Assembly: GCA_023460955.1 (NCBI GenBank)
Contig: JAEWOH010000076.1
Span: 1 to 64,000 of the forward strand
Length of the DNA: 64,000 nucleotides
From: Bacillota bacterium
GTDB taxonomy: Bacteria; Bacillota; Clostridia; Acetivibrionales; DSM-1351
Reading direction: 5' to 3'
The notes beneath the pieces are model-generated. The model had not been told where the DNA came from. It saw nothing but the letters and a program-made list of their open reading frames with translations, and ran no database searches. Shown here piece after piece: positions 28,016-36,656 of the stretch; positions within the stretch are counted from its first letter, which is position 1; every line of letters starts with the position of its first letter. The position numbers and the translations under genes are program-made.

Positions 28016-28519
28016 TTGCAACGAATTGATGCCAACACTTTGGGTGAACTAAAAGAGAAAGTTGTTAATATAGGTCGTGTAACAAAGGTTGTTAAGGGTG
28101 GTAGAAACTTCCGTTTTAGCGCTTTGGTAGTTGTAGGAGACGAAAACGGTTATGTTGGAAGCGGAATGGGTAAAGCTGCTGAAATACCTGAAGCTATTCG
28201 TAAGGGTATAGAAGACGCAAAGAAAAACCTTATAAAGGTTCCATTGGTGGAAACTACTATACCACACGAAGCTACAGGAGTATTCGGAGCAGGTAAAGTA
28301 TTACTCAAACCGGCAGGACAAGGTACTGGTGTTATCGCTGGTGGCCCTGTTAGAGCCGTGCTTGAACTGGCAGGAATACGTGATATCAGAACGAAGTCAT
28401 TGGGTTCAAACAACCCTATCAACATGGTTAATGCAACTATAAAGGGTCTTGCTCAGTTAAAGACTGCTGAAGAAGTTGCTAGACTTCGCGGAAAAACTGC
28501 AGAAGAGATTCTGGGTTAG
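28016..28519 (+). CDS. rpsE: 30S ribosomal protein S5 (uS5)
   Basis: 167 residues with a TTG start (GAAGGAGGGG upstream). The first residues are MQRIDANTLGELKEKVV, followed by the double-stranded RNA-binding-like fold and GSNNPINMVNATIKGL. Needed for decoding fidelity and mRNA unwinding at the entry tunnel. Confidence 0.97.
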   Translation: MQRIDANTLGELKEKVVNIGRVTKVVKGGRNFRFSALVVVGDENGYVGSGMGKAAEIPEAIRKGIEDAKKNLIKVPLVETTIPHEATGVFGAGKVLLKPAGQGTGVIAGGPVRAVLELAGIRDIRTKSLGSNNPINMVNATIKGLAQLKTAEEVARLRGKTAEEILG

Positions 28520-28530
28520 GGGGGACATTA

Positions 28531-28710
28531 ATGGCTAAGTTAAAAATAACTCTGAAGAAGAGCACAAATAAGGCCGTTGAAAGTCAGGTAGCAACTGTTA
28601 AGGCTCTTGGCTTAGGAAAAATCGGTACTTCAGTTGAGCACAATGATAACCCACAAATCAGAGGTATGATTAGAAAAGTTTCACATCTTATTTGTGTAGA
28701 AGAAATATAA
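28531..28710 (+). CDS. rpmD: 50S ribosomal protein L30 (uL30)
   Basis: A 59-residue gene read directly from the sequence. It starts MAKLKITLKKSTNK, contains KALGLGKIGTSVEHND and RGMIRKVSHLICVEE, and ends in TAA at 28710. GGGGGGA lies 5 bases before ATG. It occupies the standard place between rpsE and rplO. Confidence 0.96.
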   Translation: MAKLKITLKKSTNKAVESQVATVKALGLGKIGTSVEHNDNPQIRGMIRKVSHLICVEEI

Positions 28711-28724
28711 GGGAGGTGTAGTCA

Positions 28725-29168
28725 ATGAAATTATTTGAATTACAGCCTGCTCCTGGATCAAAAAAGCTACCTAACAGAAAAGGTAGAGGTATAGGTACTG
28801 GTAACGGTAAAACCGGTGGTAAAGGTCATAAAGGACAGAATGCACGTGCCGGTGGTGGTGTTAGACCTGGTTTCGAAGGTGGTCAGATGCCATTATACAT
28901 GAGATTACCTAAAAGAGGCTTTAATAATTACGAGTTTGCAGACAAGTATACAGAAGTTAATGTTTCAGAATTGAACATTTTCGAAGATGGTACTGTTGTA
29001 ACCTTAGAATTACTTAAGTCATCTGGCCTTGCTAAAAAGATTATTGATGGAGTAGCTATTTTAGGTAATGGTGAGTTAACTAAAAAGTTAACAGTTCAGG
29101 CGGCTAAATTTACAAAGACAGCTACTGCTAAGATAGAAGCTGCGGGAGGAAAGGTCGAGGTGGTATAA
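28725..29168 (+). CDS. rplO: 50S ribosomal protein L15 (uL15)
   Basis: 147 residues. The glycine- and lysine-rich N-terminal half (GRGIGTGNGKTGGKGHKGQ) and RPGFEGGQMPLYMRLPKRGF are diagnostic. One base separates its stop from the secY start. Confidence 0.97.
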   Translation: MKLFELQPAPGSKKLPNRKGRGIGTGNGKTGGKGHKGQNARAGGGVRPGFEGGQMPLYMRLPKRGFNNYEFADKYTEVNVSELNIFEDGTVVTLELLKSSGLAKKIIDGVAILGNGELTKKLTVQAAKFTKTATAKIEAAGGKVEVV

Positions 29169-29169
29169 C

Positions 29170-30462
29170 GTGAGTGGTATGTTGGATACACTTAAGAATT
29201 CCTGGAAAATTCCTGATTTAAAAAGAAAAATCTTGATAACAATAGGTTTGATTCTGGTATTTAGATTAGGTTCCAGAATTCCGGTTCCCGGACTTGATCC
29301 TACTTACTTTGCCAGTCTTATTGCCAAAGGCGGCCAGCTGTTTAGTTTTCTTGATGTAGTTGGTGGAGGAGCATTCAAAAATGCTACAATATTCGCAATG
29401 AGTATAACTCCATACATTAACGCTTCAATTATTATGCAGCTTTTGACCATAGCCATTCCAAAGCTTGAACAGCTCTCAAAAGAGGGTGAGGAAGGCAGAA
29501 AGAAAATCGGACAGTGGATTAGATATGCTACAGTTATCCTGGCTTTTGTTCAGGCGACAGCTATCACCATTAGTTTGAAAAATGCAATTATTTCAGGACT
29601 TAATCCTATGTCCTTCATCACAATAACACTTACACTTACTGCCGGAACTGCATTTTTAATGTGGCTTGGTGAACAGATCACCGAGTATGGTATCGGAAAT
29701 GGTATATCAATGCTTATCTTTGCAGGTATAGTATCTGCAGGACCAAATGGCCTGAAATACCTTATTATGAATTATCAGGCTGGAAAGCTTGGTAATGACT
29801 TCGTTGGTATACTCTCTATTGCTGGAATTTTAGTAGTATTCATAGCAATTATTGCAGCTGTTGTTTTTGTCAATCAGGCAGAACGCAGAATTCCTGTACA
29901 GTATGCAAAAAGGGTTGTTGGCAGAAAGGTTTACGGAGGACAAAGCACTCACTTACCTATTAAGGTAAACTGGGCCGGAGTTATTCCAATAATCTTTGCA
30001 ATGTCAATAATGTCATTAATACCAACTATTACTGGTTTTACAGCACCAAATGCAACTACAGGATTCGCTGGCTTTATGAATCACTGGCAGTCACATTGGT
30101 CATATGCAATAATTTATGCTGTATTGATAATTGGTTTCACCTTCTTCTATACTTATGTTCAGTTCAATCCAATTGAGCTTGCAAACAACATGAAGAAGAA
30201 CGGTGGATTTATACCGGGTATCAGACCTGGTAAGCCAACATCAGATTATATCCAAAAAGTATTAGTAAGAATCACTTGGTTTGGAGCATTGTTCCTTGCA
30301 CTTATATCCATATTCCCTTATTTAATCGTTTGGATTACCGGCGTTCAGGGTGTATGGTTTGCAGGTACCAGCGTTTTGATTCTCGTAGGTGTTGCACTTG
30401 ACACTGTAAGACAGATTGAGTCACAGATGCTTATGAGACACTACAAAGGCTTCCTTGAATAA
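29170..30462 (+). CDS. secY: Protein translocase channel subunit SecY
   Basis: 430-residue, ten-helix membrane channel of the Sec translocon. Visible signatures: GSRIPVPGLD in the first external loop, TPYINASIIMQLL in helix 2, GEQITEYGIGNGIS, and the cytoplasmic loop with RRIPVQYAKRVVGRK that binds SecA and ribosomes. The start is probably GTG at 29170 with GAGGTGG upstream; ATG at 29179 is an alternative. It ends the spc part of the operon. Confidence 0.97.
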   Translation: MSGMLDTLKNSWKIPDLKRKILITIGLILVFRLGSRIPVPGLDPTYFASLIAKGGQLFSFLDVVGGGAFKNATIFAMSITPYINASIIMQLLTIAIPKLEQLSKEGEEGRKKIGQWIRYATVILAFVQATAITISLKNAIISGLNPMSFITITLTLTAGTAFLMWLGEQITEYGIGNGISMLIFAGIVSAGPNGLKYLIMNYQAGKLGNDFVGILSIAGILVVFIAIIAAVVFVNQAERRIPVQYAKRVVGRKVYGGQSTHLPIKVNWAGVIPIIFAMSIMSLIPTITGFTAPNATTGFAGFMNHWQSHWSYAIIYAVLIIGFTFFYTYVQFNPIELANNMKKNGGFIPGIRPGKPTSDYIQKVLVRITWFGALFLALISIFPYLIVWITGVQGVWFAGTSVLILVGVALDTVRQIESQMLMRHYKGFLE

Positions 30463-30533
30463 GTAGCAGAGAAACTTTGTTACAGACATTGATTGACTTA
30501 TCTTAAATAACTTACATTAAATTACTATAAAGA

Positions 30534-30588
30534 GTTGGGGTTTATGATACGTCATAAGCCCTAACTTTAAATTTTAGCATTTTTTTTA
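30534..30588 (+). terminator. Terminator-like hairpin between secY and adk
   Basis: A 14-pair stem including two G-T pairs (30534-30547 with 30552-30565, loop TACG) is followed by TTTAAATTTT and, further on, eight T residues. It could partly end transcription of the spc genes before adk. Confidence 0.6.
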
Positions 30589-30636
30589 GTAGAACGGTAA
30601 AATAGCCAATACAAAGGGCTAAGGGGGTTAAACATT

Positions 30637-31281
30637 ATGAAAATCGTACTTTTAGGTGCTCCAGGTGCAGGTAAGGGGACACAAGCAAAATTACTTTCTG
30701 AAAAATTAACGGTACCGCATATATCTACCGGAGACATATTTAGAGCAAATATTAAGGGAAATACTCCCCTTGGAATAAAAGCTAAGGAATATATGGATAA
30801 AGGCCAGTTAGTACCTGATGAACTCACCGTAGAGATTGTGAAGGACAGACTCGCAAATCCGGATTGCTCGAAAGGGTTTATATTGGATGGGTTCCCAAGA
30901 ACAATTCCTCAGGCTGAGTATCTTGATAGTGTTTTGAAGGACATGAATATTGAACTTGATGCAACATTATTAATTAATGTTAAAGATGAAGATATTATTG
31001 AGAGAATGTCAGGAAGACGCACCTGTCCTAACTGTGGGGCTTCATATCATGTTATCTATAATCCTACAAAGATTGAGGGTATATGTGATGTTTGTAAAAC
31101 ACCTGTAATTCAAAGACCGGATGATGCTGCAGAAACAGTTTTAAGCAGACTTGAAACTTATCACCAGCAGACACAGCCATTGATAAGCTATTATGAAAAA
31201 GCAGGAAAATTAAAAGTAGCTGAAGGTGCTGACAAAGTTGAAGACACAACCAAAGCAGTATTTAAAACTTTAGGACTATAA
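30637..31281 (+). CDS. adk: Adenylate kinase
   Basis: 214 residues; interconverts ATP + AMP and 2 ADP. The P-loop GAPGAGKGT is at residues 7-15, and the DGFPRT AMP-site motif at about 84-89. The LID domain carries CPNC...CDVC (four cysteines), which is the zinc-binding long form common in Gram-positive bacteria. Map follows 4 bases after its stop, the usual order after secY. Confidence 0.97.
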   Translation: MKIVLLGAPGAGKGTQAKLLSEKLTVPHISTGDIFRANIKGNTPLGIKAKEYMDKGQLVPDELTVEIVKDRLANPDCSKGFILDGFPRTIPQAEYLDSVLKDMNIELDATLLINVKDEDIIERMSGRRTCPNCGASYHVIYNPTKIEGICDVCKTPVIQRPDDAAETVLSRLETYHQQTQPLISYYEKAGKLKVAEGADKVEDTTKAVFKTLGL

Positions 31282-31285
31282 AAAT

Positions 31286-32056
31286 ATGTTTACAATAAAA
31301 TCGCAGTCAGAAATAGATAAAATGAAAAAGGCTGGAGAGGTTTTGTACCAAACTCTTCAGCTGCTAAAAAAGAATATAGTTCCCGGAGTAACTACCAAGG
31401 AGCTTGACAGGATAGCTTTTGAAAATATCAAAAAAAATAATGCAGTACCGTCATTTAAGGGCTATAACCCCGGAGTGCCTGGGTTAATTCCTTTTCCGGC
31501 AAGTATTTGTACATCCGTGAATGAAGAAGTTGTTCATGGAATCCCAAGCAGTTTAAATCATTTAAAAGATGGCGATATTATAAGCATAGATGTCGGAGTT
31601 TATTTAAATGGTTATCATGCCGATGCTGCAAGGACTTTCGGAGTTGGAAAAATCTCTGATGAGGCACAAAACCTCATTAATGAAACACGCCAATGTTTCT
31701 ATGAGGGATTGAAGCAGATGGTCATTGGAAAACATATCAAAGATATCTCTGAAGCAATTCAGAACCATGCCGAAAGTAAAGGTTTATCGGTAGTAAGAGA
31801 TTTTGTAGGCCATGGTATAGGAAAAGACCTTCATGAGCTTCCTGATATACCGAACTATGTTACAAAGCGTAGGGGGGCAAAACTGGAAAGCGGAATGACA
31901 ATAGCTGTTGAGCCGATGATAAATATCGGTGCTTACGATGTAAAAGTTCTAGAGAACGGCTGGACGGTGATTACTACTGACGGATCACTTTCAGCTCACT
32001 ACGAGAATACAGTAGCAATTACAGAAAATGGACCACAAATTTTAACAAAGTTTTAA
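31286..32056 (+). CDS. map: Methionine aminopeptidase type I
   Basis: 256 residues; removes N-terminal Met from nascent proteins using two metal ions. Metal ligands can be picked out: the two aspartates in SIDVGVYLNGYHADAARTF, His in VGHGIGKDLHE, and the glutamates in AVEPMI and SAHYENTVAI. It lacks the N-terminal SH3/zinc extension of some Map proteins. Confidence 0.96.
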   Translation: MFTIKSQSEIDKMKKAGEVLYQTLQLLKKNIVPGVTTKELDRIAFENIKKNNAVPSFKGYNPGVPGLIPFPASICTSVNEEVVHGIPSSLNHLKDGDIISIDVGVYLNGYHADAARTFGVGKISDEAQNLINETRQCFYEGLKQMVIGKHIKDISEAIQNHAESKGLSVVRDFVGHGIGKDLHELPDIPNYVTKRRGAKLESGMTIAVEPMINIGAYDVKVLENGWTVITTDGSLSAHYENTVAITENGPQILTKF

Positions 32057-32075
32057 AGAATTTTAATAAAGACTA

Positions 32076-32104
32076 TTGTTATTATTAAGGTTTTCCTGTA
32101 TAAT
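32076..32104 (+). promoter_or_regulatory. Sigma-A promoter before the KOW-infA-rpmJ genes
   Basis: TTGTTA (32076-32081) and a perfect TATAAT (32099-32104) are separated by 17 bases, 20 bases after map. It would start an mRNA for the KOW protein, infA and rpmJ, perhaps continuing into the alpha operon. Confidence 0.7.
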
Positions 32105-32194
32105 TTATATTTGGTTTGACCACTATCGTTTTGTGTCCTTGATGCTTATGATAGTTGATGAAAAATGTAAATTTTATGCATAGAGGTGAAAGGT

Positions 32195-32476
32195 TTGAGT
32201 GTAGTCCTGGGACAGGTTGTCTATTCAAAAGCAGGTCGGGACGAAGGGCGGATTTTCGTAGTAACCGGTATTATTGATGATAAATATGTTTATGTTTGTG
32301 ATGGTGATCTGCGTAGACTTGAAAATCCTAAGAAGAAAAAGATTAAGCATTTAAACATTACTACTTTTATTATTGAGTTTCTATCCCAGAAACTTAATTC
32401 AAGCATGAAAATTACTAACGCTGACATCAGAAAAGCTCTTGCTGAGGTTAAGGAAGCAAAGGTAAGCGAAGAATGA
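32195..32476 (+). CDS. KOW-domain RNA-binding protein (L14e-like)
   Basis: 93 residues with a KOW motif near the N-terminus (LGQVVYSKAGRDEGRIFVV) followed by a charged strand (RRLENPKKKKIKHLN). Small proteins of this type sit between map and infA in many Firmicutes. The start is taken as TTG at 32195 with GAGGTG upstream; GTG at 32186 would overlap that site. Its exact role is unknown; ribosome binding is the usual guess. Confidence 0.85.
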   Translation: MSVVLGQVVYSKAGRDEGRIFVVTGIIDDKYVYVCDGDLRRLENPKKKKIKHLNITTFIIEFLSQKLNSSMKITNADIRKALAEVKEAKVSEE

Positions 32477-32560
32477 TATCAGTTATATTATAAGTAAATT
32501 TATAATCCATTCATCAGTTGTTCTTATATATTTGATGAAAGCTCTGGAGGAGGTGCTAGT

Positions 32561-32779
32561 TTGGCAAAAGATGATGTTATAGAAGTCGAAGGAACAGTTA
32601 TTGAAGCATTACCAAATGCTATGTTCCAGGTTGAACTTGAAAATGGCCATAAGGTTTTGGCTCATATATCGGGAAAGCTTAGAATGAATTTTATCAGGAT
32701 ACTTCCCGGTGATAAAGTTACAATTGAATTGTCCCCATACGACCTTACCAGAGGAAGGATTACTTGGAGAGCAAAATAA
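32561..32779 (+). CDS. infA: Translation initiation factor IF-1
   Basis: 72 residues, OB-fold protein that occupies the 30S A site during initiation. KDDVIEVEGTVIEALPNAMF and YDLTRGRITWR are hallmark sequences. TTG start with GGAGGAGGT about 7 bases upstream. Confidence 0.97.
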   Translation: MAKDDVIEVEGTVIEALPNAMFQVELENGHKVLAHISGKLRMNFIRILPGDKVTIELSPYDLTRGRITWRAK

Positions 32780-32872
32780 TATATACCTCTACTGGTAATA
32801 TGGGAAAGGTATTATTAATATAAAATAACCAATTTAAGCTAATTTGTTTCTTATTATAAGGAGGCTACAACA

Positions 32873-32986
32873 ATGAAAGTTAAACCATCAGTTAAGACTA
32901 TATGTGAAAAGTGCAAGATAATTAAGAGAAAAGGCAGAGTTATGATTATCTGCGAAAATCCTAAGCACAAGCAAAAGCAAGGCTAA
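32873..32986 (+). CDS. rpmJ: 50S ribosomal protein L36 (bL36), zinc form
   Basis: A 37-residue gene read directly from the sequence: MKVKPSVKTICEKCK..., ending in KQG-TAA. The zinc ligands Cys11, Cys14, Cys27 and His32 are present. ATAAGGAGG precedes ATG. Confidence 0.96.
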   Translation: MKVKPSVKTICEKCKIIKRKGRVMIICENPKHKQKQG

Positions 32987-33374
32987 TTTAACAATTAGAG
33001 ACATCTTTTGTTTCAAATTGTAGTATGTATTAAGCAACACCTGGAAAGGTTGATTAACAACCTAAAGCATTATAACTTTCGTAAAATCTCACAAGAAGCG
33101 GCTGGACATTGAATTTCATTCAATCGAATTTTAAATTCATTTGAATCATCCCAATTCTTTGTTATTCTTGATGATATTTTAATATTTGACGATATCGTTT
33201 GGATTAGATACCATAGATGGGGTTGTCTTGGGAAGGACAATTTTAATTTATCTTATCCTTCGGTGGAGAATTAGCATGAGCTGCGTAAAGTAAATAAACA
33301 GCTTTACGCCCAAAAGCCTACTGGCTTTAACAAGAATAAGTTTAGAAGAAATCATTTGGAGGTGTAGGAAAAGT
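32987..33374 (+). ncRNA. Candidate structured leader of the alpha operon (before rpsM)
   Basis: 388 bases without a gene. The last part contains TTGTC/GACAA (about 33223-33240), GCGTAAAG/CTTTACGC (33283-33309) and AAAGCC/GGCTTT (33313-33328) just before the rpsM ribosome site. In this operon rpsD (S4) lies downstream, and S4 is the known autoregulator of alpha operons. A S4-binding leader is therefore plausible but not shown. Confidence 0.5.
33186..33214 (+). promoter_or_regulatory. Possible internal promoter before rpsM
   Basis: TTGACG (33186-33191), 17-base gap, TACCAT (33209-33214). The -35 is good and the -10 only fair. The start would leave a leader of about 150 bases containing three hairpins. 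Confidence 0.45.
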
Positions 33375-33743
33375 ATGGCACGTATTGCCGGAGTAGATTT
33401 GCCCAGAGAGAAAAGGGTTGAAATTGGTCTCACTTACATTTTTGGAATCGGAAGAGCTAAGTCAAACGAAATACTCGTTAAAACTGGTATCAATCCTGAT
33501 ACAAGAGTAAGAGATCTTACTGACGATGAAATCAGCAAACTCAGAGAAACAATTGACAAAGATTATAAGGTTGAAGGTGACCTTAGAAGAGAAGTAGCGT
33601 TGAACATCAAGCGTCTTATTGAAATAGGATGCTACAGAGGAAGAAGACACAGAATGGGTCTTCCAGTTAGAGGTCAACGTACAAAGACTAACGCAAGGAC
33701 TAGAAAAGGCCCTTCAAAGACCGTTAGCGGTAGAAAGAAATAG
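33375..33743 (+). CDS. rpsM: 30S ribosomal protein S13 (uS13)
   Basis: 122 residues starting MARIAGVDLPREKRVEIGL. The helix-two-turn-helix region is followed by the basic C-terminal tail (RGQRTKTNARTRKGP) that reaches the P-site tRNA. First gene of the alpha operon. Confidence 0.97.
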   Translation: MARIAGVDLPREKRVEIGLTYIFGIGRAKSNEILVKTGINPDTRVRDLTDDEISKLRETIDKDYKVEGDLRREVALNIKRLIEIGCYRGRRHRMGLPVRGQRTKTNARTRKGPSKTVSGRKK

Positions 33744-33764
33744 TTAAAGGAGGTTTGCGAACAC

Positions 33765-34169
33765 ATGGCAACAAAGACTGCTGGTGCTAAAAGGACTACC
33801 AGAAAAAGAAGAGAACGTAAGAATATTGAACGTGGAGCTGCTCATATCCGTTCATCTTTTAATAATACAATAGTTACCCTGACAGATACTGCCGGTAATG
33901 CACTTTCATGGGCAAGTGCAGGTGGATTAGGTTTCAGAGGTTCAAGAAAGAGCACACCATTCGCTGCTCAGATGGCAGCAGAAACAGCTGCGAAGGCTGC
34001 AATGGAACACGGACTTAAAACTGTTGAAGTATACGTAAAGGGACCTGGAGCAGGTAGAGAAGCTGCAATCAGAGCATTGCAAGCTGCTGGTTTAGAAGTA
34101 AGCCTTATAAAGGATGTTACACCAATTCCTCATAACGGCTGCAGACCACCTAAGCGTAGAAGAGTTTAA
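33765..34169 (+). CDS. rpsK: 30S ribosomal protein S11 (uS11)
   Basis: 134 residues with AHIRSSFNNTIVTLTDTAGN and the C-terminal PIPHNGCRPPKRRRV. Located on the 30S platform beside the mRNA exit. AAAGGAGG is its ribosome site. Confidence 0.98.
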   Translation: MATKTAGAKRTTRKRRERKNIERGAAHIRSSFNNTIVTLTDTAGNALSWASAGGLGFRGSRKSTPFAAQMAAETAAKAAMEHGLKTVEVYVKGPGAGREAAIRALQAAGLEVSLIKDVTPIPHNGCRPPKRRRV

Positions 34170-34196
34170 TTGATTATTATGGAGGTGTAAATTTAG

Positions 34197-34823
34197 ATGG
34201 CAAGATATACTGAAGCATCTTGCAGACTCTGCCGTAGAGAAGGCGAAAAGCTATTCTTAAAGGGCGAGAGATGCTATACTGATAAATGTTCTGTAGCAAG
34301 AAGAGCTTATGCTCCTGGACAACATGGACAGGCAAGGAAGAAAATGTCTGAATATGGCATACAGCTTCGTGAGAAGCAAAAAGTAAGAAGATTTTATGGC
34401 GTATTGGAAAGTCAGTTCAGTGAATACTTTGAAATGGCCGCAAGACGTAAGGGTATTACAGGTGAAAACTTGTTACAAATACTTGAAACAAGACTTGACA
34501 ATGCAGTTTATAGACTAGGTCTCGGTACTTCAAGACCTGAATCAAGACAGTTGGTAACTCATGGTCACTTCACAGTTAATGGTAAGCGTGTAAACATTCC
34601 TTCATACCTCTTAAAGGTTGGAGATGTAATAGCACTTGCTACTAAGAGCAGAAGCTCTGAAAAAGTTAAAGCAATCAGCGATATCACAGGTGGAAAAGTT
34701 GTTCCAAAGTGGCTCGAATATGATGCTGAAAACTTCACAGGAAAAGTAGTTGCTCTTCCTGCAAGAGAAGATATTGATTTACCAATCAAGGAACACTTGA
34801 TTGTAGAGTTGTACTCCAAGTAA
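34197..34823 (+). CDS. rpsD: 30S ribosomal protein S4 (uS4), zinc form
   Basis: 208 residues. The N-terminal zinc motif has Cys9, Cys12, Cys26 and Cys31, and the S4 RNA-binding domain lies at about 95-160. S4 starts 30S assembly and is the likely feedback regulator of this operon. A 152-base spacer follows, containing an ATTCTC/GAGAAT inverted repeat near 34880, before rpoA. Confidence 0.97.
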   Translation: MARYTEASCRLCRREGEKLFLKGERCYTDKCSVARRAYAPGQHGQARKKMSEYGIQLREKQKVRRFYGVLESQFSEYFEMAARRKGITGENLLQILETRLDNAVYRLGLGTSRPESRQLVTHGHFTVNGKRVNIPSYLLKVGDVIALATKSRSSEKVKAISDITGGKVVPKWLEYDAENFTGKVVALPAREDIDLPIKEHLIVELYSK

Positions 34824-34975
34824 TAATAAGTAATGTTACAAAGGACTTGGAAGCAACTGAAAGGATTATTGATATAATAATTCTCTATGAGAATGTATAT
34901 AATGTAGCTGCAAAAGCGGCATACATGGAATCAGTTGCCCTCAAAAAATAAAAAGTTGTTAAGGGAGGGTTCTTG

Positions 34976-35923
34976 GTGATAGAAATAGAAAAGCCTAGAA
35001 TTGAATGTGTAGCTAATAGCGACGATAACACATATGGCAAGTTTATAGTTGAGCCTTTGGAAAGAGGTTATGGTATTACACTTGGTAACTCATTGAGAAG
35101 AATTTTACTCTCATCATTGCCGGGTGCAGCTGTTAATTCAATCAAGATCGATGGAGTATTACATGAATTCTCCACTGTTCCTGGTGTAGTCGAAGACGTA
35201 ACAGAAATAATACTTAACATCAAGTCTCTTTCATTAAAGATACATGGCGAAGGATCAAAAGTTATTTATATTGATGCAAACGGGGAAGGACCAATCACCG
35301 GTGGTGATATTATCACTGACCAGGATGTAGAAATTCTGAACCCAGATCTTCATATTGCAACATTAAATGGTGACCACAGATTCTACATGGAACTTGTGAT
35401 CAGCAAGGGAAGAGGATATGTTTCAGCTGAGAAAAACAAGCAGCCTGGGCAGCCTATCGGTGTAATACCTGTTGACTCGATTTATACTCCTGTTAAAAAG
35501 GTTAATTATACTGTTGAGAATACCCGTGTTGGTCAGATTACAGACTATGACAAGCTTACTTTGGAAGTATGGACTGATGGCAGCATCAATCCTGACGAGG
35601 CTATTAGCCTTGGTGCAAAGATATTAAGCGAGCATCTGAATCTGTTTGTTGATTTGTCAGACCAAGCTAAGCACACAGAAATCATGGTAGAAAAAGAAGA
35701 AACTAAGAAGGAAAAGGTTCTTGAAATGACAATTGAAGAATTGGATCTCTCAGTTAGATCCTACAATTGCCTAAAGAGAGCCGGAATTAATACTGTTGAA
35801 GATCTTACCAACAAAACCGAAGAGGATATGATGAAGGTAAGAAATCTCGGTAGAAAGTCCCTTGAAGAAGTTCTTCAGAAATTGCAGGCACTTGGACTTG
35901 AATTAGCTCCAAGCGAGGAATAA
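34976..35923 (+). CDS. rpoA: DNA-directed RNA polymerase alpha subunit
   Basis: 315 residues. The N-terminal dimerisation domain (GYGITLGNSLRRILLSSLPG) and C-terminal alpha-CTD (TIEELDLSVRSYNCLKRAGI) are both complete. The GTG start at 34976 is favoured over TTG at 34973, because GGGAGGG is then 6 bases away and the protein begins MIEIEKP. alpha-CTD contacts UP elements and activators. Confidence 0.97.
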   Translation: MIEIEKPRIECVANSDDNTYGKFIVEPLERGYGITLGNSLRRILLSSLPGAAVNSIKIDGVLHEFSTVPGVVEDVTEIILNIKSLSLKIHGEGSKVIYIDANGEGPITGGDIITDQDVEILNPDLHIATLNGDHRFYMELVISKGRGYVSAEKNKQPGQPIGVIPVDSIYTPVKKVNYTVENTRVGQITDYDKLTLEVWTDGSINPDEAISLGAKILSEHLNLFVDLSDQAKHTEIMVEKEETKKEKVLEMTIEELDLSVRSYNCLKRAGINTVEDLTNKTEEDMMKVRNLGRKSLEEVLQKLQALGLELAPSEE

Positions 35924-35980
35924 GTGAAAATTTACTATACATTAGTTTATAAGTAAACAACGGGTAAGGAGGGATAGGTA

Positions 35981-36505
35981 ATGCCAGGTCAAAGAAAGTT
36001 AGGGCGTGCAACTGACCAAAGAAAGGCAATTTTAAAGAATCTTACAACTGCTTTATTTGTAAGTGGAAGAATCGAAACTACTGAAGCGAGAGCTAAGGAA
36101 GTTAAAAATATTGCAGAAAAACTTATCACTATAGCAATCAAGGAAGCTGACAACTTTACTTCAAAGCAGGTAAAGGTAAGTTCAGCCAAAGTTGACAGCA
36201 AAGGTGCTAAGCTAACTGACTCAAAGACATCCAAGAACGGTAACAAGTACTTGGTAATCGAGAGAGAAACAAAGACTGATATGGTATCAGTTGATAATGC
36301 TTCAAGACTTCATGCAAGAAGACTTATAATGAATTGGGTATACAGACCAACAACTGCTGATGGAAAGAACGTAAACATCACAGATAAGCTTTTTGATGAG
36401 ATTGCTCCTAAGTACAAGGGCAAAAACGGTGGTTACACAAGAATATATAAGCTCGGACCAAGAAGAGGCGACGCTGCTGAAATGGTTATACTTGAGTTAG
36501 TATAA
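35981..36505 (+). CDS. rplQ: 50S ribosomal protein L17 (bL17) with central insertion
   Basis: 174 residues, against about 115-130 for most L17. The conserved N-terminal half (RKLGRATDQRKAILKNLTTAL) and the C-terminal GGYTRIYKLGPRRGDAAEMVILELV are intact. An insertion of roughly 45-50 residues lies between about 60 and 108 (VKVSSAKVDSKGAKLTDSK ...). It is in frame and has the same base composition as its surroundings. Ends the alpha operon. Confidence 0.95.
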   Translation: MPGQRKLGRATDQRKAILKNLTTALFVSGRIETTEARAKEVKNIAEKLITIAIKEADNFTSKQVKVSSAKVDSKGAKLTDSKTSKNGNKYLVIERETKTDMVSVDNASRLHARRLIMNWVYRPTTADGKNVNITDKLFDEIAPKYKGKNGGYTRIYKLGPRRGDAAEMVILELV

Positions 36506-36536
36506 TTCGTTTGATTATTTAAATAATTAAGCTATA

Positions 36537-36594
36537 ATATAGGGGATTAGACATGTCGGTAACGAATATTACCTGCAAGTTTAGTCCCTATATT
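36537..36594 (+). ncRNA. Structured element directly downstream of rplQ
   Basis: An outer stem ATATAGGG/CCCTATAT continues, after one bulged G, as ATTAGAC/GTTTAGT with two G-T pairs. It is interrupted by an internal loop (ATGTC/TGCAA) and closed by GGTAA/TTACC around CGAATA. No T run follows, so it is not a standard terminator. Position and shape fit a published 'L17 downstream element' class, which I recall but could not check. A 22-base perfect palindrome follows at 36611-36632. Confidence 0.6.
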
Positions 36595-36656
36595 TGTATA
36601 TGGTAATTATTACTTAAATCATGATTTAAGTATATGACTATCAGACTTATTAATCC

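Noticed and set aside
32986..33374. tRNA or T-box leader in the long spacer before rpsM
   Set aside because: No T-arm sequence or AGGGTGG-type T-box core is visible.
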